From the NCBI GenBank assembly GCA_965238125.1, contig OZ250179.1:1426001-1490000 (forward strand): DNA of 64,000 nt. The letters are read 5' to 3'. The stretch comes from UBA6623 sp965238125. Its GTDB lineage: Bacteria > Acidobacteriota > Terriglobia > Bryobacterales > UBA6623. The first letter of the stretch is position 1, and each line of letters starts with the position of its first letter. The notes beneath the pieces were generated by a model. It saw nothing but the letters and a program-made list of their open reading frames with translations. It was not told the DNA's origin and ran no database searches. Position numbers and translations under genes: made by a program. Shown piece by piece: positions 9,355 through 18,321 of this stretch.

Positions 9355-9630
9355 GGAAAGCCGCGACCGTCGAAAGCCGCGAAAACATTGGGGACAGTCT
9401 CGTTTCTATGACCGCGCGGTTTCATCATGCCGCCATGAGTACGGGCGTCGACGGGGCGGAGAGTCATGCGGGTTATTCCCGCCGCCCTTTCAGGGCTCGT
9501 CTCGCTTGGAGATGCCTACCAGGGTTCCGCCTTCGGCTCCACCCTGGGCTAAGGTTCCTGTCGCCGCTTCGCGGCTGCGGCCGTTTGTGATTTTACGGGG
9601 GCACCGTAACCCGCGGTACACCGCTTCACC
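9355..9630. repeat. Intergenic GC-rich hairpin cluster (REP-like)
   Basis: 276 bp without a gene. From about 9480 to 9580 three inverted repeats follow one another: GCCCTTTCAGGGC, a CCAGGGT...ACCCTGG stem, and GCCGCTTCGCGGC. Upstream at about 9389 is a TGGGGACAGTCTC motif of the kind linked to REP-associated transposases. The segment separates two convergent genes and may also act as a bidirectional terminator. The resemblance to dispersed intergenic palindromes of Acidobacteriota is from general knowledge; copy number cannot be measured here. Confidence 0.5.
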
Positions 9631-11391
9631 TTATTCTCTGAGATCAAAAACCGCGATCTTCCCGTCTTCGAGGACGGGCGGTCCGCATTGCGCGGTCAGT
9701 TGCCTTCGGATTTCGTCGAAAATCTCGTCGGGGATCCCGCCCAGCCGTCGTACGCGCTTGGCCTCGAGAATGTCGCCCGGAGCAAGCTTCGCCGTCAGTT
9801 CCCGCCGTCGGCTTTCGCGGCGGTCTTTGTGCAAAACGACCCAATCGAAACCCAGCGCACGCAACTGCGCCGTGTCGATCGGCCGCTCCAAACGGGGAAC
9901 GCCGGCCAGGTCGGCCAACGCGGGTTGCGAGCGGATCGCCGCCTCGGCCGCCGGGGGAAGCGTAGAGAGATAACCGCCGGCAATCGGGCGTTGGTGAACC
10001 GTCTGCGCCGGGAGGTTGTGCGCCGTGCGGTTGCGTTGGTGAAACGGAACGTCGAGCACCGCGCCGTCCCCCTCGGCTTCGGCAAGCTTTTCGTAAAGCG
10101 GCGAAATTTCGACGTTTCGAATCGGAAAGGGCGCCCAGAGATATTCGAAAATGACCAAGCCGCAGGTAAGCAGGAATTTGCCATCCCCACGAACGGCCGA
10201 GGCCGTCCCGAATCCCGCCAACACGGCCAGGCCGACACTCGTCAAGATCAGAAAGCGGTTCGCCACGCGCAACATCGAAAATCCCGGCAGTGCCGGCCAC
10301 ACTGCATAGGGAAGCGGAATGTTCTCATACAACACGCCGTTCCACCACGGATGAGCGCCCAGCGCGAGCACCAACCCCCCCAGCCCGATGCAACCCCAAA
10401 ACAGTGCCCCTGACCGCCGTCGCAACAGCCCTAGGCACGCCAGAGCAACCGGAACGAACCCGAGGTAGCTCATAAACCCCGCTGCGTGGTAAGCGCGATC
10501 CGCGTAGGCTTCCGCCGTCCACGAACCCCATAGCGGGTGCGCATAAGAGGGCACGGCGAGATAGGCCGCGTCAATACCTCGGTCGACCGGCGGTTTCCGG
10601 AAGTGGTCGGCGCCCGAGGCAATCTCGCTGATCATCGGAAGAGCCGCCGGCGCGATCAGCACTGCCGCCAAGATCCCGGCCGCGCCCCAACGGATCAGCA
10701 ACCGCCGGCGCCCACCCCGCGCTCGCGCCAATTCCCAGACCGCCGCGAACCCGAGCAACAACAGCAGCAGCATCCCAAGATGCCAACTGCAAAGTGCGTT
10801 CAAGGCAAAGCAAGCTCCCAGTCCGACAACGTTGCGCTTGGCCGTTCCCGCGACCGTTCGAAAGAAGAACCACAGAGTCAAGGGCAGAAACTGCACCGAC
10901 GCCAGGTTGAGGTGCTCAAGAGCCTGTTCCAAGTGCTGGGGGAAATACGCGAAAATGACTCCGGCAAGAAAGGCCGCGCGGCTGTCTTGGGTGAGATCCT
11001 TGACCAGCAGATACATGCCCCAACCGGCCATCCAAAGCCCGAGCAAAATACAGAAGTTGTAAGCGGCTGCTCCCCCCCAAAGCAGGTTCACCGGCATCCC
11101 GACGATCATGTTGAACGGCGAGTGCGTGTGGAAGATGAGATCCGCGCCGCTGGGGTGAAACAGGTATTGCGAGTGATTGGGGGACTGTTGCAGTTCGATC
11201 AAGGCGGTTTTCCACCACCAGAAGTTCCAGTAGTTCTGCCATACGTCGCCTGAGCCCGCCGGTAGCGCGGACCGCATGTGCAACACCAATGGAAAGGTCA
11301 TGCACAGGGCCGCCGCGAGGTAGAGCCACAAGACGCGGCGCGGCGCGTCCAAGAGCCGATTGAGTTTCGAGTCTTCCGTCGCCGTGGTCAT
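9631..11391 (-). CDS. Polytopic membrane protein, GT-C glycosyltransferase-like
   Basis: 586 residues with roughly ten hydrophobic segments between residues 18 and 425, then a soluble C-terminal domain of about 160 residues. The first extracytoplasmic loop is rich in aromatic residues and holds GDVWQNYWNFWW, and HTHSPFN follows; such loops are typical of GT-C-fold, polyprenyl-phosphate-dependent enzymes. No family-specific catalytic motif could be confirmed, so the activity is an inference. ATG at 11391. It is convergent with the Gfo/Idh/MocA gene across the hairpin cluster. Confidence 0.65.
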   Translation of the reverse strand: MTTATEDSKLNRLLDAPRRVLWLYLAAALCMTFPLVLHMRSALPAGSGDVWQNYWNFWWWKTALIELQQSPNHSQYLFHPSGADLIFHTHSPFNMIVGMPVNLLWGGAAAYNFCILLGLWMAGWGMYLLVKDLTQDSRAAFLAGVIFAYFPQHLEQALEHLNLASVQFLPLTLWFFFRTVAGTAKRNVVGLGACFALNALCSWHLGMLLLLLLGFAAVWELARARGGRRRLLIRWGAAGILAAVLIAPAALPMISEIASGADHFRKPPVDRGIDAAYLAVPSYAHPLWGSWTAEAYADRAYHAAGFMSYLGFVPVALACLGLLRRRSGALFWGCIGLGGLVLALGAHPWWNGVLYENIPLPYAVWPALPGFSMLRVANRFLILTSVGLAVLAGFGTASAVRGDGKFLLTCGLVIFEYLWAPFPIRNVEISPLYEKLAEAEGDGAVLDVPFHQRNRTAHNLPAQTVHQRPIAGGYLSTLPPAAEAAIRSQPALADLAGVPRLERPIDTAQLRALGFDWVVLHKDRRESRRRELTAKLAPGDILEAKRVRRLGGIPDEIFDEIRRQLTAQCGPPVLEDGKIAVFDLRE

Positions 11392-11532
11392 CGCAGGGAT
11401 CCATCGCCTCGGCGCGCATCACCTCGACGAAGCTAATACGAATCAAGCCGACGTAGGACTGATCTTACAAGAGACGGCGGACCGGAAGACTAGCGCGCGG
11501 GCCGGCGGGGCCACAAAAAATCTCGGCTGAGG

Positions 11533-11739
11533 TCAGCAACTGACGCCGGCACTGCCGCCGGCCGCGAGCGCAAGCACCTTCGCCATTTTAAAGGCAAGCT
11601 TTCTCCACGGTCGCGCAAGCGCGGGAAACGCGGCACTCAGGGTCATCGTGACAAAACCGGCCAGCAAGGCGTATTCGACCAGGTCTTGCGCCCTACAATC
11701 CTTCAAGAAGCGGCGGGCGCGATGTAGGAACTCGGTCAT
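11533..11739 (-). CDS. Flp/Fap-type IVb pilin, orphan
   Basis: 68 residues. The segment QDLVEYALLAGFVTM matches the conserved start of mature Flp pilins, with the glutamate at position 5 of the mature form and a short hydrophobic helix. These pilins are cleaved by a TadV-type prepilin peptidase and polymerised by the Tad machine, none of which is in the window. The peptide after the helix is basic (RPWRKLAFKMAK) and ends in a cysteine, which is unusual. A strong inverted repeat (CTTGCGGC with GCCGCAAG, about 11750-11790) lies just upstream of the start in the leader. Confidence 0.75.
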   Translation of the reverse strand: MTEFLHRARRFLKDCRAQDLVEYALLAGFVTMTLSAAFPALARPWRKLAFKMAKVLALAAGGSAGVSC

Positions 11740-11924
11740 GTCGCTTGGGCTTGCGGCAGAGGAAGCATTCTCATTCTGCTCGCCGCAAGGGTTCGGAAGC
11801 CATAGAGGAGTCGTACCGATTACGGGTAAGGGGAAGGTCGTAGAGAGCGTAACCTAAACTTGGTTCCCGTTCACAAGGCCTGCCACGGGCCTTCGCCTCA
11901 GTCCGGGGTCTCGCCGAGGCGATC
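11740..11924. terminator. Hairpin-rich gap between pilin and HTH genes
   Basis: Three stems are visible: CTTGCGGC/GCCGCAAG (about 11750-11790), AAGGCC/GGCCTT (about 11874-11893) and CGCCTC/GAGGCG (about 11893-11922). The last two follow the stop of the leftward HTH gene and could end its transcript, but no T-run follows either stem. Confidence 0.4.
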
Positions 11925-12194
11925 CTACTGTTCCCGACGTTGCGCGACGAACTGCTCGGTCGTGACCAGCGAATCGAAAATAGCCAGCACTTGCTTGCGG
12001 TAGGCGTACATGCGCCGCAGGTTGTTGCGAAAGGCGGGGCCGTACTCGCGGGCCCGCATCCACTTACGGAAAAGTTTCGGGGAGATGTCGATTTCGCGAC
12101 GCAGCTCCTCGGCTGAACGGCCGCGCAGAAACATGCCGTAGAAGATCGCCGCTTCGCGCTGCGGCGAGTGAAGTTTGGGGTCGATGCCTCGCAT
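11925..12194 (-). CDS. Small helix-turn-helix-like protein
   Basis: 89 residues when started at ATG 12194; a TTG at 12275 would add 27 residues. The core KLHSPQREAAIFYGMFLRGR is followed by SAEELRREIDISPKLFRKWM, which reads as a helix-turn-helix, then a basic helical tail. No known family is assigned; a DNA-binding role is inferred from the helical pattern alone. The gene stands alone, divergent from the polysaccharide deacetylase. Confidence 0.55.
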   Translation of the reverse strand: MRGIDPKLHSPQREAAIFYGMFLRGRSAEELRREIDISPKLFRKWMRAREYGPAFRNNLRRMYAYRKQVLAIFDSLVTTEQFVAQRREQ

Positions 12195-12375
12195 GGCCGA
12201 TGTGGTTTCCAAGACCCGGCTCCAACTCGGAAAAACCAGTATAGGCCGGGTCCCGATTCCGCGCAAGCCGTCCAATGGACCTAACCATTCGCTTCGGTCG
12301 GAACGAGAACGATCTTTAGCGGCGCCGCGGGCAACGAGACAACGAGTCGCGCGGAACCGATCCCGCCCGGACTGC

Positions 12376-12381
12376 TACAAT
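12376..12381 (+). promoter_or_regulatory. Predicted extended -10 (TGC-TACAAT)
   Basis: TACAAT preceded by TGC forms an extended -10. It ends 8 nt before the GTG start of the deacetylase, so transcription would begin at or next to the start codon, giving a leaderless or nearly leaderless mRNA. Confidence 0.45.
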
Positions 12382-12388
12382 CGCTTCC

Positions 12389-13138
12389 GTGTTGGGCCGA
12401 ATCCTTGCCGCCGCCGCCGCCGCGGCTTCCTACACGGCGTACAGCGCGGCTTGTCCGCTGTCGCAAAATTGGGGCCGAGGTTTTCACCGCGGACCGCGAA
12501 ATCACCGCCGAGTTGCCTTGACTTTCGACGACGGACCCAGCGAATCGACCCCCGGCGTGCTTGCCGTGCTCGAGCACTATGGTATTCAAGCCACTTTCTT
12601 TTGCTGCGGAGCCAATGTCGAACGGCTGCCCAAAATCACCAGGGCGGCGGCGGCCGCCGGGCACGAAATCGGCAATCACACCTACTTTCATCCGCCGCTT
12701 CTCGCCTGCGCGGAAAATCGCGTTCGCCGTGAGTTGGAAGACACCCAGAACGTGATCGAAGACACAATCGGTCGGCGGCCCGCCTTGTTCCGCCCGCCCT
12801 ACGGGGTGCGCGCGCCGAGTCTGGCCCGTATTCAGCCGCTTCTAGGCCTAACGGCGGTGCTGTGGAGCGTGATCGGATGGGACTGGCAATTCCCGAGAGA
12901 ACGCATCGTGAGACGCGTGCTGCGCGGTGTCGAAGAGGGCGGAATTATTTGTCTCCACGACGGCGAAACCACGCACTTACACGCCGACCGCCGCGAGACC
13001 ATCGCCGCATTGCCCGAGATCATCGAAAGCCTACGCGACGCCGGCTATTCCTTCGTGACTGCGGGGGGGATGAAGCGCCGACTCGAAGTCGAAGCCCGCG
13101 ACCGGCGACTGTCAAGGGGGGCCGCCCCGGCCCGCTGA
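12389..13138 (+). CDS. Polysaccharide deacetylase (NodB homology)
   Basis: 249 residues, GTG start. NodB motifs are complete: TFDDGP (45-50) with the catalytic and metal aspartates, the metal-binding His97 and His101 (GNHTYFH), RPPYG (135-139), and a C-terminal LHDG. The N-terminus is alanine-rich and weakly hydrophobic, so export is uncertain. These enzymes remove N-acetyl groups from peptidoglycan or other aminosugar polymers. No ribosome-binding site is visible, consistent with the -10 lying directly upstream. Confidence 0.88.
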   Translation: MLGRILAAAAAAASYTAYSAACPLSQNWGRGFHRGPRNHRRVALTFDDGPSESTPGVLAVLEHYGIQATFFCCGANVERLPKITRAAAAAGHEIGNHTYFHPPLLACAENRVRRELEDTQNVIEDTIGRRPALFRPPYGVRAPSLARIQPLLGLTAVLWSVIGWDWQFPRERIVRRVLRGVEEGGIICLHDGETTHLHADRRETIAALPEIIESLRDAGYSFVTAGGMKRRLEVEARDRRLSRGAAPAR

Positions 13139-13144
13139 TACAAT
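13139..13144 (+). promoter_or_regulatory. Predicted extended -10 (TGA-TACAAT)
   Basis: TACAAT preceded by TGA overlaps the deacetylase stop codon and lies 56 bp upstream of the VWFA gene. It has the same form as the element at 12376. No clear -35. Confidence 0.4.
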
Positions 13145-13199
13145 GGGCTCGACGACGACCGGAAACGCTAAGCCCTGCTAGGCCGTCTTTCTCACTAGT

Positions 13200-14237
13200 A
13201 TGCCGCCAGCGTCTCGACATTCTTTCCGGGGCCTAGACCGAACCGCGATCCGTCGGCTCGCGGCCGGCGCGACGGCCGTACTGGCGTCAGCCGTCTTGTC
13301 GGCGCCGTTGCTGCCCGGCCAGGACGAGACCGACGACGACATCACAACCATCTCGGTCGACGTGCAAGTCGTCAATGTTCTCGCCACCGTCCGCGACAAG
13401 CAGGGACAAATTGTCAGCGACCTGACGCGGGACGACTTCATCATCGAGGAGGACGGCAAGCTGCAGGAGATTCGCTACTTCGCCCGGCAAGCCGACCTGC
13501 CCCTGACGATCGGGTTGTTGGTCGATACGTCGGTGAGCCAAGAAGGAGTGATCGGTCCGCAGAAACGAGCGGCCGCGCAGTTCTTCGAGGAGGTCTTGCG
13601 CCAAGACAAAGACCTCGCCTTCTTGATCAGCTTCGATGTCGACATCGAGCTATTGCAGGATCTCACCAACTCCGGGAAGCTGCTGCGGACGGCATTGCAA
13701 CGGTTGCGCGTCCAAGGAAGCCGCGGCGGCCTGCACCCCGGCCCGGTCCCGCAATCGCGGCGACCGGTCGGAACGGCGCTGTTCGACTCGGTCTATCTAG
13801 CGTCCCGGGAAGTTCTCAAGGGGCAGGTCGGCCGCAAAGCCGTCGTGCTGATTTCCGACGGCAATGACTACGGCAGCCGCGTCAAACGCGAAGAGGCCGT
13901 TGAAGCCGCTCAACGCGCCGACGTGGTCGTTTACGGGATCCGGTATTTCGACCGCGAATTCTACTTCCGCGCGGGCGCTTCCGGTGGCGGCGGAGGCTCA
14001 ACATTGAACAAGTTCGCCAAGGCAACCGGGGGCAATCTCTTCGAAGTGAAGAGGAAAACGACCCTCAAAGCGATCTTCGATCAGATTCAGCGGGAACTCC
14101 GCAATCAGTACAGCATCGGTTATCGCTCGAATCAAGATCCCGGCGCCCAAGGCTTTCGCAAGATTCAATTGCGCGCCAAGAGAAAAGACCTGAAAGTCCA
14201 AGCCCGCGCCGGCTACTATGTCGGCGAATCGCCGTGA
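13200..14237 (+). CDS. Secreted VWFA-domain protein, acidobacterial type
   Basis: 345 residues. An N-terminal signal peptide (about 14-40, ending near LLPGQ) precedes a domain with the phrase VNVLATVRDKQGQIVSDLTR, typical of the acidobacterial VWFA-related family (TIGR03436). The von Willebrand A domain follows, with the metal-binding DTSVS at 109-113. The C-terminus ends in the usual IQLRAKRKDLKVQARAGYY. Function is unknown, but the domain commonly mediates protein binding outside the cytoplasm. It is convergent with the TonB gene. This gene is one of the best taxonomic markers in the window. Confidence 0.85.
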   Translation: MPPASRHSFRGLDRTAIRRLAAGATAVLASAVLSAPLLPGQDETDDDITTISVDVQVVNVLATVRDKQGQIVSDLTRDDFIIEEDGKLQEIRYFARQADLPLTIGLLVDTSVSQEGVIGPQKRAAAQFFEEVLRQDKDLAFLISFDVDIELLQDLTNSGKLLRTALQRLRVQGSRGGLHPGPVPQSRRPVGTALFDSVYLASREVLKGQVGRKAVVLISDGNDYGSRVKREEAVEAAQRADVVVYGIRYFDREFYFRAGASGGGGGSTLNKFAKATGGNLFEVKRKTTLKAIFDQIQRELRNQYSIGYRSNQDPGAQGFRKIQLRAKRKDLKVQARAGYYVGESP

Positions 14238-14302
14238 GTTGGAATGAGAAAGTGAAAAGCTGCGTCCTCTTTGGTTCGCCGCCGCTCGCCGGCTAGTTCG
14301 GA

Positions 14303-15079
14303 CTAGCTCCTCTTCTTTTTCTTGCTTTCCGTCTTGCCCTTCTTGCCGTCGGCGGTTTCGGGCTCTTGGAATCTGAAAGTCACTTCGATCCGCGTAACCA
14401 CCTCGACCGCCCTCCCGTTGAGTGCGGTCGGGCGGTAGCGCCATTGCGTTACCGCTTCCACCGTGCTCGCGGCGAGTAACGGGTCGCCGCTGATAACCTT
14501 GACTTCATGGATCGAGCCGTCCACGGCGATGATCGCTTCCAATACGACCAAGCCCGAAATCGACTGCTCGATCGCCTCGACGGGAAAGAGCGGGGAAACC
14601 CGCGTGATTAAAAGAGCCTCTTGGACGAGCCCTCCTCTGCGGATCCTTCGAGGGGGCAGGACATTCGGCAGGCCGAGCCGCCCCATCCCGAAGATGCCGC
14701 TCGAATAGCCGGCCCCCGCCTCTCCAAGTCCGACAACGCCCACGGTTCGCAACAAACCCGGCGCCGGTTGCTCGGCGCCGTCATCGATAATCGCGATTTG
14801 ATCTGGAATGGCGCGGGGCTGCTGCAAATCCCCCTCAAAGCGCTCAATCTGCGGTGCCGGCGCACTCGCCGGAGCCGCCTCGCCCGAGCGCGGCGGCAGC
14901 GGCGGCGGCGCGAGCAGCCAACTCCGGGCCAATAAGCGCCCGATCGGCAACTCGGCGGTGTAGAGCAGCGGAATCACGGCCAAGATCAAGAGAAAGCAAA
15001 GTTGGACGACAAGGGAAGTTGCCAACGCCCCCGCACTGACCCTCCGCGACCGATCGTCAATCAGCAACTGCTCGAACAC
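14303..15079 (-). CDS. TonB-family energy-transducer-like protein
   Basis: 258 residues from GTG 15079, with AAGGGAAG just upstream. One membrane helix (about 17-40), a proline-rich stretch (APPPLPPRSGEAAPASAPAP), then a TonB C-terminal domain (about 160-245) containing SGLVVLEAIIAVDGSIHEVK and the conserved QWRYRPTALNGRAVEV. It should link an inner-membrane ExbB/ExbD motor to outer-membrane partners; neither is encoded nearby. The C-terminus adds a lysine-rich tail (KKGKTESKKKKRS), which is odd for a periplasmic domain. Confidence 0.85.
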   Translation of the reverse strand: MFEQLLIDDRSRRVSAGALATSLVVQLCFLLILAVIPLLYTAELPIGRLLARSWLLAPPPLPPRSGEAAPASAPAPQIERFEGDLQQPRAIPDQIAIIDDGAEQPAPGLLRTVGVVGLGEAGAGYSSGIFGMGRLGLPNVLPPRRIRRGGLVQEALLITRVSPLFPVEAIEQSISGLVVLEAIIAVDGSIHEVKVISGDPLLAASTVEAVTQWRYRPTALNGRAVEVVTRIEVTFRFQEPETADGKKGKTESKKKKRS

Positions 15080-15390
15080 TACTTCCCTTCGAATGAGACG
15101 GGATCTCCGCCCGGCAAGGAAATCATCTCATCTCCCGGTCATCGTAACCGTACCGTTTCGCACGAAGCACGGGACTCGCAACCCAAGGATACCGCACCTT
15201 CGGAACAGCAGCCGAGCACGCGCGAAAGGTTAGGTGAACGAACAGGTCGAAACGCCTTTGGTTCTCCGGACCCCGTGGGCCCTACGGCAAGACGCACTTC
15301 CCCCCGGACACCCGGCATGATTACTCAAAGCGGGCTTTATCGCGGGGTACGGCCCCGTCTTTTCAAAGGAATGTGACGCCAACCTCGGCG

Positions 15391-15567
15391 CTAGCAATCC
15401 TCGGCTTCGGGAGCAACATTGATGCCGAGTGGAGCCGCGGCGGTCTGCAGCGCTTCAACCACCTGATCCCTGACCTGCGCTTTCGCGGCGTCGTCGCTTC
15501 CTGCTTTGGCCGCCACAACCAAAGAATCGATGAGCATCTTGATCGAGTCGCGTAATGCTTGTTCCAT
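15391..15567 (-). CDS. Small hypothetical protein
   Basis: 58 residues (MEQALRDSIKMLIDSLVVAAK...). ATG 15567 has AAGGAAG at good spacing, which is the main support. Predicted to be a single amphipathic, alanine-rich helix pair; no family recognised. It stands alone, and a TTG 24 nt upstream is an unlikely alternative start. Confidence 0.45.
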   Translation of the reverse strand: MEQALRDSIKMLIDSLVVAAKAGSDDAAKAQVRDQVVEALQTAAAPLGINVAPEAEDC

Positions 15568-15591
15568 GTCTTCTTCCTTGTTGATTGTCAA

Positions 15592-16085
15592 AACCCCTGA
15601 CTGCGGTCGCCGATCCTAATACGTCCACCGAACGACTAAAACAGCCAGTCTGATAAGCCCAAGCAATATATCATGAGATAGATTTTGATGGAAGGGTTTT
15701 TTTGGACTTTCGTCGAAATTCATTCGGCTGGCGATTTTTGTGATGCCGGCGGGCGTGACGTTTGCCGCTGGAGAGATCACGAAGACTCATCCACCTCGCC
15801 TTGCGCCCGGGATTTCTCATACCCTCGGGGGCCCGCCCCGGAAGCGGGCACGGATAGTAGCCCCAGGCGCAAGCCCCGGGGACCCGAGCCGCAAATCTCG
15901 CCGGTGTTCCTATAGCAAGAAGGCAGCGGCGGCGGGAAGCCTCCCAATACCCATTTTCAAGGCGGTATCATGAATGGCGCGGACAAACGAAAGCGGGACG
16001 CTGCCCTTTCACGGCCCCCCGCGGACCAATTCGGAAGCATGACCCGCAACACGTTTTTTCGCCCAGCCCAACCGATCCTCAGAAA
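15592..16085. other. Intergenic DNA with GC-rich palindromes
   Basis: About 490 bp with no convincing gene. From about 15826 to 15890 it contains short inverted repeats (GCCCG/CGGGC; CCCCAGGCGCAAGCCCCGGGG) like those at 9480-9580. An AT-richer patch at 15640-15720 may contain the promoter of the small leftward gene. Confidence 0.4.
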
Positions 16086-16655
16086 ATGCAAGAAAGCGAA
16101 GTGATGGGCAATCGTGACAGGCGGGCTGTCCACCGTCCTCAAGGCCCTCCGACCCGCGTCTCATCTCGCCGTCACGTCTTCCTTCTCGTGTTGCTCGGTC
16201 TCGTCAGCCTTACTGTGAGCTGCGGCCTGAGCGGTGGTCCGCCCAACGTCCTGCTCATCTCGCTTGACTCTCTGCGTGCCGACCGTCTCGGCAGCTACGG
16301 TTATGCCCGCGACACTTCGCCTTTCATGGACGAGCTTGCGGCCGACGGGACCATCTTCTCCAAGATGAGTGTCAACACCCACGGCACGCCACCCTCGCAT
16401 GCGTCCCTGTTCACGTCTCTTTACCAGGAGACCCACCGTGTCTCGCTAGGAGGAAATGCACGAGACACGGACCGCTATGTCCTACCCAAGCACCTGACAA
16501 CCCTGGCGGAGCTTTTGCAATCCGCCGGCTACGTTGGCGTGGGCGCCACCGGTGGCAGCTGGATAAGCCGCAAGATGCAATTTGATCAGGGGTTTGCGGC
16601 TTTTAACGACAAGAATTACAGGGGAGTGGCGACCCGAGCGAACGCCCTCGTTAAG
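16086..16655 (+). pseudogene. Sulfatase-like gene, 5' part, split by IS1380 copy 1
   Basis: The first 190 codons of an alkaline-phosphatase-superfamily gene. A basic N-terminus and hydrophobic segment (VFLLVLLGLVSLTVSCG, possible lipoprotein or signal anchor) precede NVLLISLDSLRADRLGSYGY, the metal-binding start. The active-site block is TPPSHASLFTS, with Thr where sulfatases carry Cys or Ser, so a formylglycine cannot form there. The frame runs to the left end of the IS at 16656. The gene resumes at 18322. The start is ATG 16086, or ATG 16104. Confidence 0.85.
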
Positions 16656-18321
16656 CCAGGATTTCCATTTTGGCCCTGGCACGGTCACAGGATACACCCC
16701 CGCTGCGCCGAATACCACATCTTTTCGCGCTGAACCCTGCACATCACCTCCGCCGGTAGGCGCCAGGGCTCGTCCGTCCGCTCACAGACGTTGATTGAGC
16801 GGACTGAACGGCGCTCCGGCCGACACTGCTCCCTGCGAAACCTTTTTGGAGCCAAAAACTGTTGATCCTCGCCCGGGCAACGCTACCCACCCGGCACAGG
16901 CAGCGCCCAGATCCTATGCAGCATGTCACCGAACAGCCGCCGGTTCAGATGCCCCTCCGCCAGCAGCAACCAGTAGTAGCGAGCATGCTTGACCAGCCGA
17001 CCGCCGGTCTTCATCAACCTGTGTTACAAACTCGTTAGCGACCAGCTTTTGATTCGCTGCGGCAGCCCTAGCCGCCGCCACAGGTTGCCCAGGTTGTAGG
17101 CCGGCACGCTGAGTTGCAGCCGTACCTCGTTGGCTCGGAAGCGGTGACACGACAAGCGGGTCCAGTGCGTGGCCTGTTTGCCTTCTTTGATCCACTGCTC
17201 CGCCGTGCCGCGCTTGTTGTAGAACCGCACGACCGAGCGGCTCGGCAAGCTCATGCTCGTCACGACAAATCCGACGCGCGGGAATAGTTCGCCCTGGTGA
17301 TGCTCGACCTTGGCGACAACTCGCCTTGCCTTCGACCAGCTCTCGGCCTGATAGCGAAAACTCTTGTAGCGCACTAGGGGCTTGGCGTTCGGCCTGCCCG
17401 GTGGCCGAAACAGGATGTCCTCGATCTCCAGCTCCAGGCTCTTGTTCGCCGGGATGCGAATCACGTAGTCCACGCCGCGCTCCTCCATCGCCTCGTAGAT
17501 CTCGGGCTTGGCGAAGGCGGCGTCGGCGCGGAACGTCACCTGTTTGCCCTCCGCCTGTTGTCGTTCGATCTCCGGCAGTAGCAGCTCGTCCCAGTCCTCG
17601 GCGCTGTGCACGTTGCCGGGACGCAGCTTCGCGCCTAGGCAGTCGCCGTGCTGGTTGAACAGCAACAGCGGGTGATAGCAGAGGGACTCAAAATGGCCGT
17701 TGTAGGCACTGCCTTCCTGTTGGCCGTGGACGGGGCTCTCCGTGGAGTCCATGTCGAGCACCACGCGGTCTGAACCGTCGGGAGCTTCGGCTTGCGCGAC
17801 CAGCTCCCGGTTCACTGCCATCAGCCCCAGCAAGTTCTCTTCGCTCGCCAGCATCTCCGTCTCGAAGCCATGCAGCGTCGAGGTCAAGGCTGCTCCGCGA
17901 TCCCAGTTCCTCTTCGAGCCGATCAAGCGAAAGGTCGGATCGGCGGATACTCGAACGGCGTCATTGAGGTCCTCGTAGCCAGCGAGTCGGCTGTAGACCG
18001 ACTGCCGCAGCAGATCGGCCAGCGAGAACTTCTTGTTCAAGCCTTGTCGCGAGTCGCTGAGATGCTCGTCGATCAGCTTCCCGAGTCCGAGTCGTTCATC
18101 CAGTTCGCGAACGAGAATCAGACCGCCATCCGAGGTGACTCGCGATCCTTGGAAATCGACTTTGAGAAATCCATTGAACGTGAGCTGAAACGGCTTGTTT
18201 TCTTTTTCACCCATCGGGTGTTGACCTCCATGGCGTCCTTATCGGGCTCTAGCCCCTATCAATAAAGACGCTGAAGGTCGCTGGATGGTCTGAAGCTCAT
18301 ACATCAAATTGAAAATGCGGG
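16656..18321 (-). mobile_element. IS1380-family element, copy 1 (1666 bp)
   Basis: The ends are fixed by comparison with the copies at 30253 and 36634, all exactly 1666 bp. Terminal inverted repeats are imperfect: CCAGGATTTCCATTTTGG at the left and CCCGCATTTTCAATTTGA read inward from the right. A TTTTTGG/CCAAAAA stem (16843-16858) follows the transposase gene and may end its transcript. No perfect target duplication flanks it. It is inserted in the sulfatase gene. Confidence 0.88.
16883..18214 (-). pseudogene. IS1380-family transposase, nonsense-truncated
   Basis: Nearly identical to the 443-residue transposase of copy 2, but a CAA codon has become TAA at 17024-17026, ending translation after 396 residues and removing the last 47. 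The DDE core is upstream of the stop: LDMDST, FRADAAF and the glutamate in AEQWIKEGK. ATG 18214. The protein lacks a C-terminal segment that copies 2 and 3 both keep, so it is probably inactive; copy 2 could act on this element in trans. Confidence 0.85.

Noticed and set aside
11740..11800. Cyclic-di-GMP riboswitch upstream of the pilin gene
   Set aside because: The stem is present but the conserved GEMM core (CGCAAAGCC-like tetraloop receptor region) could not be found.
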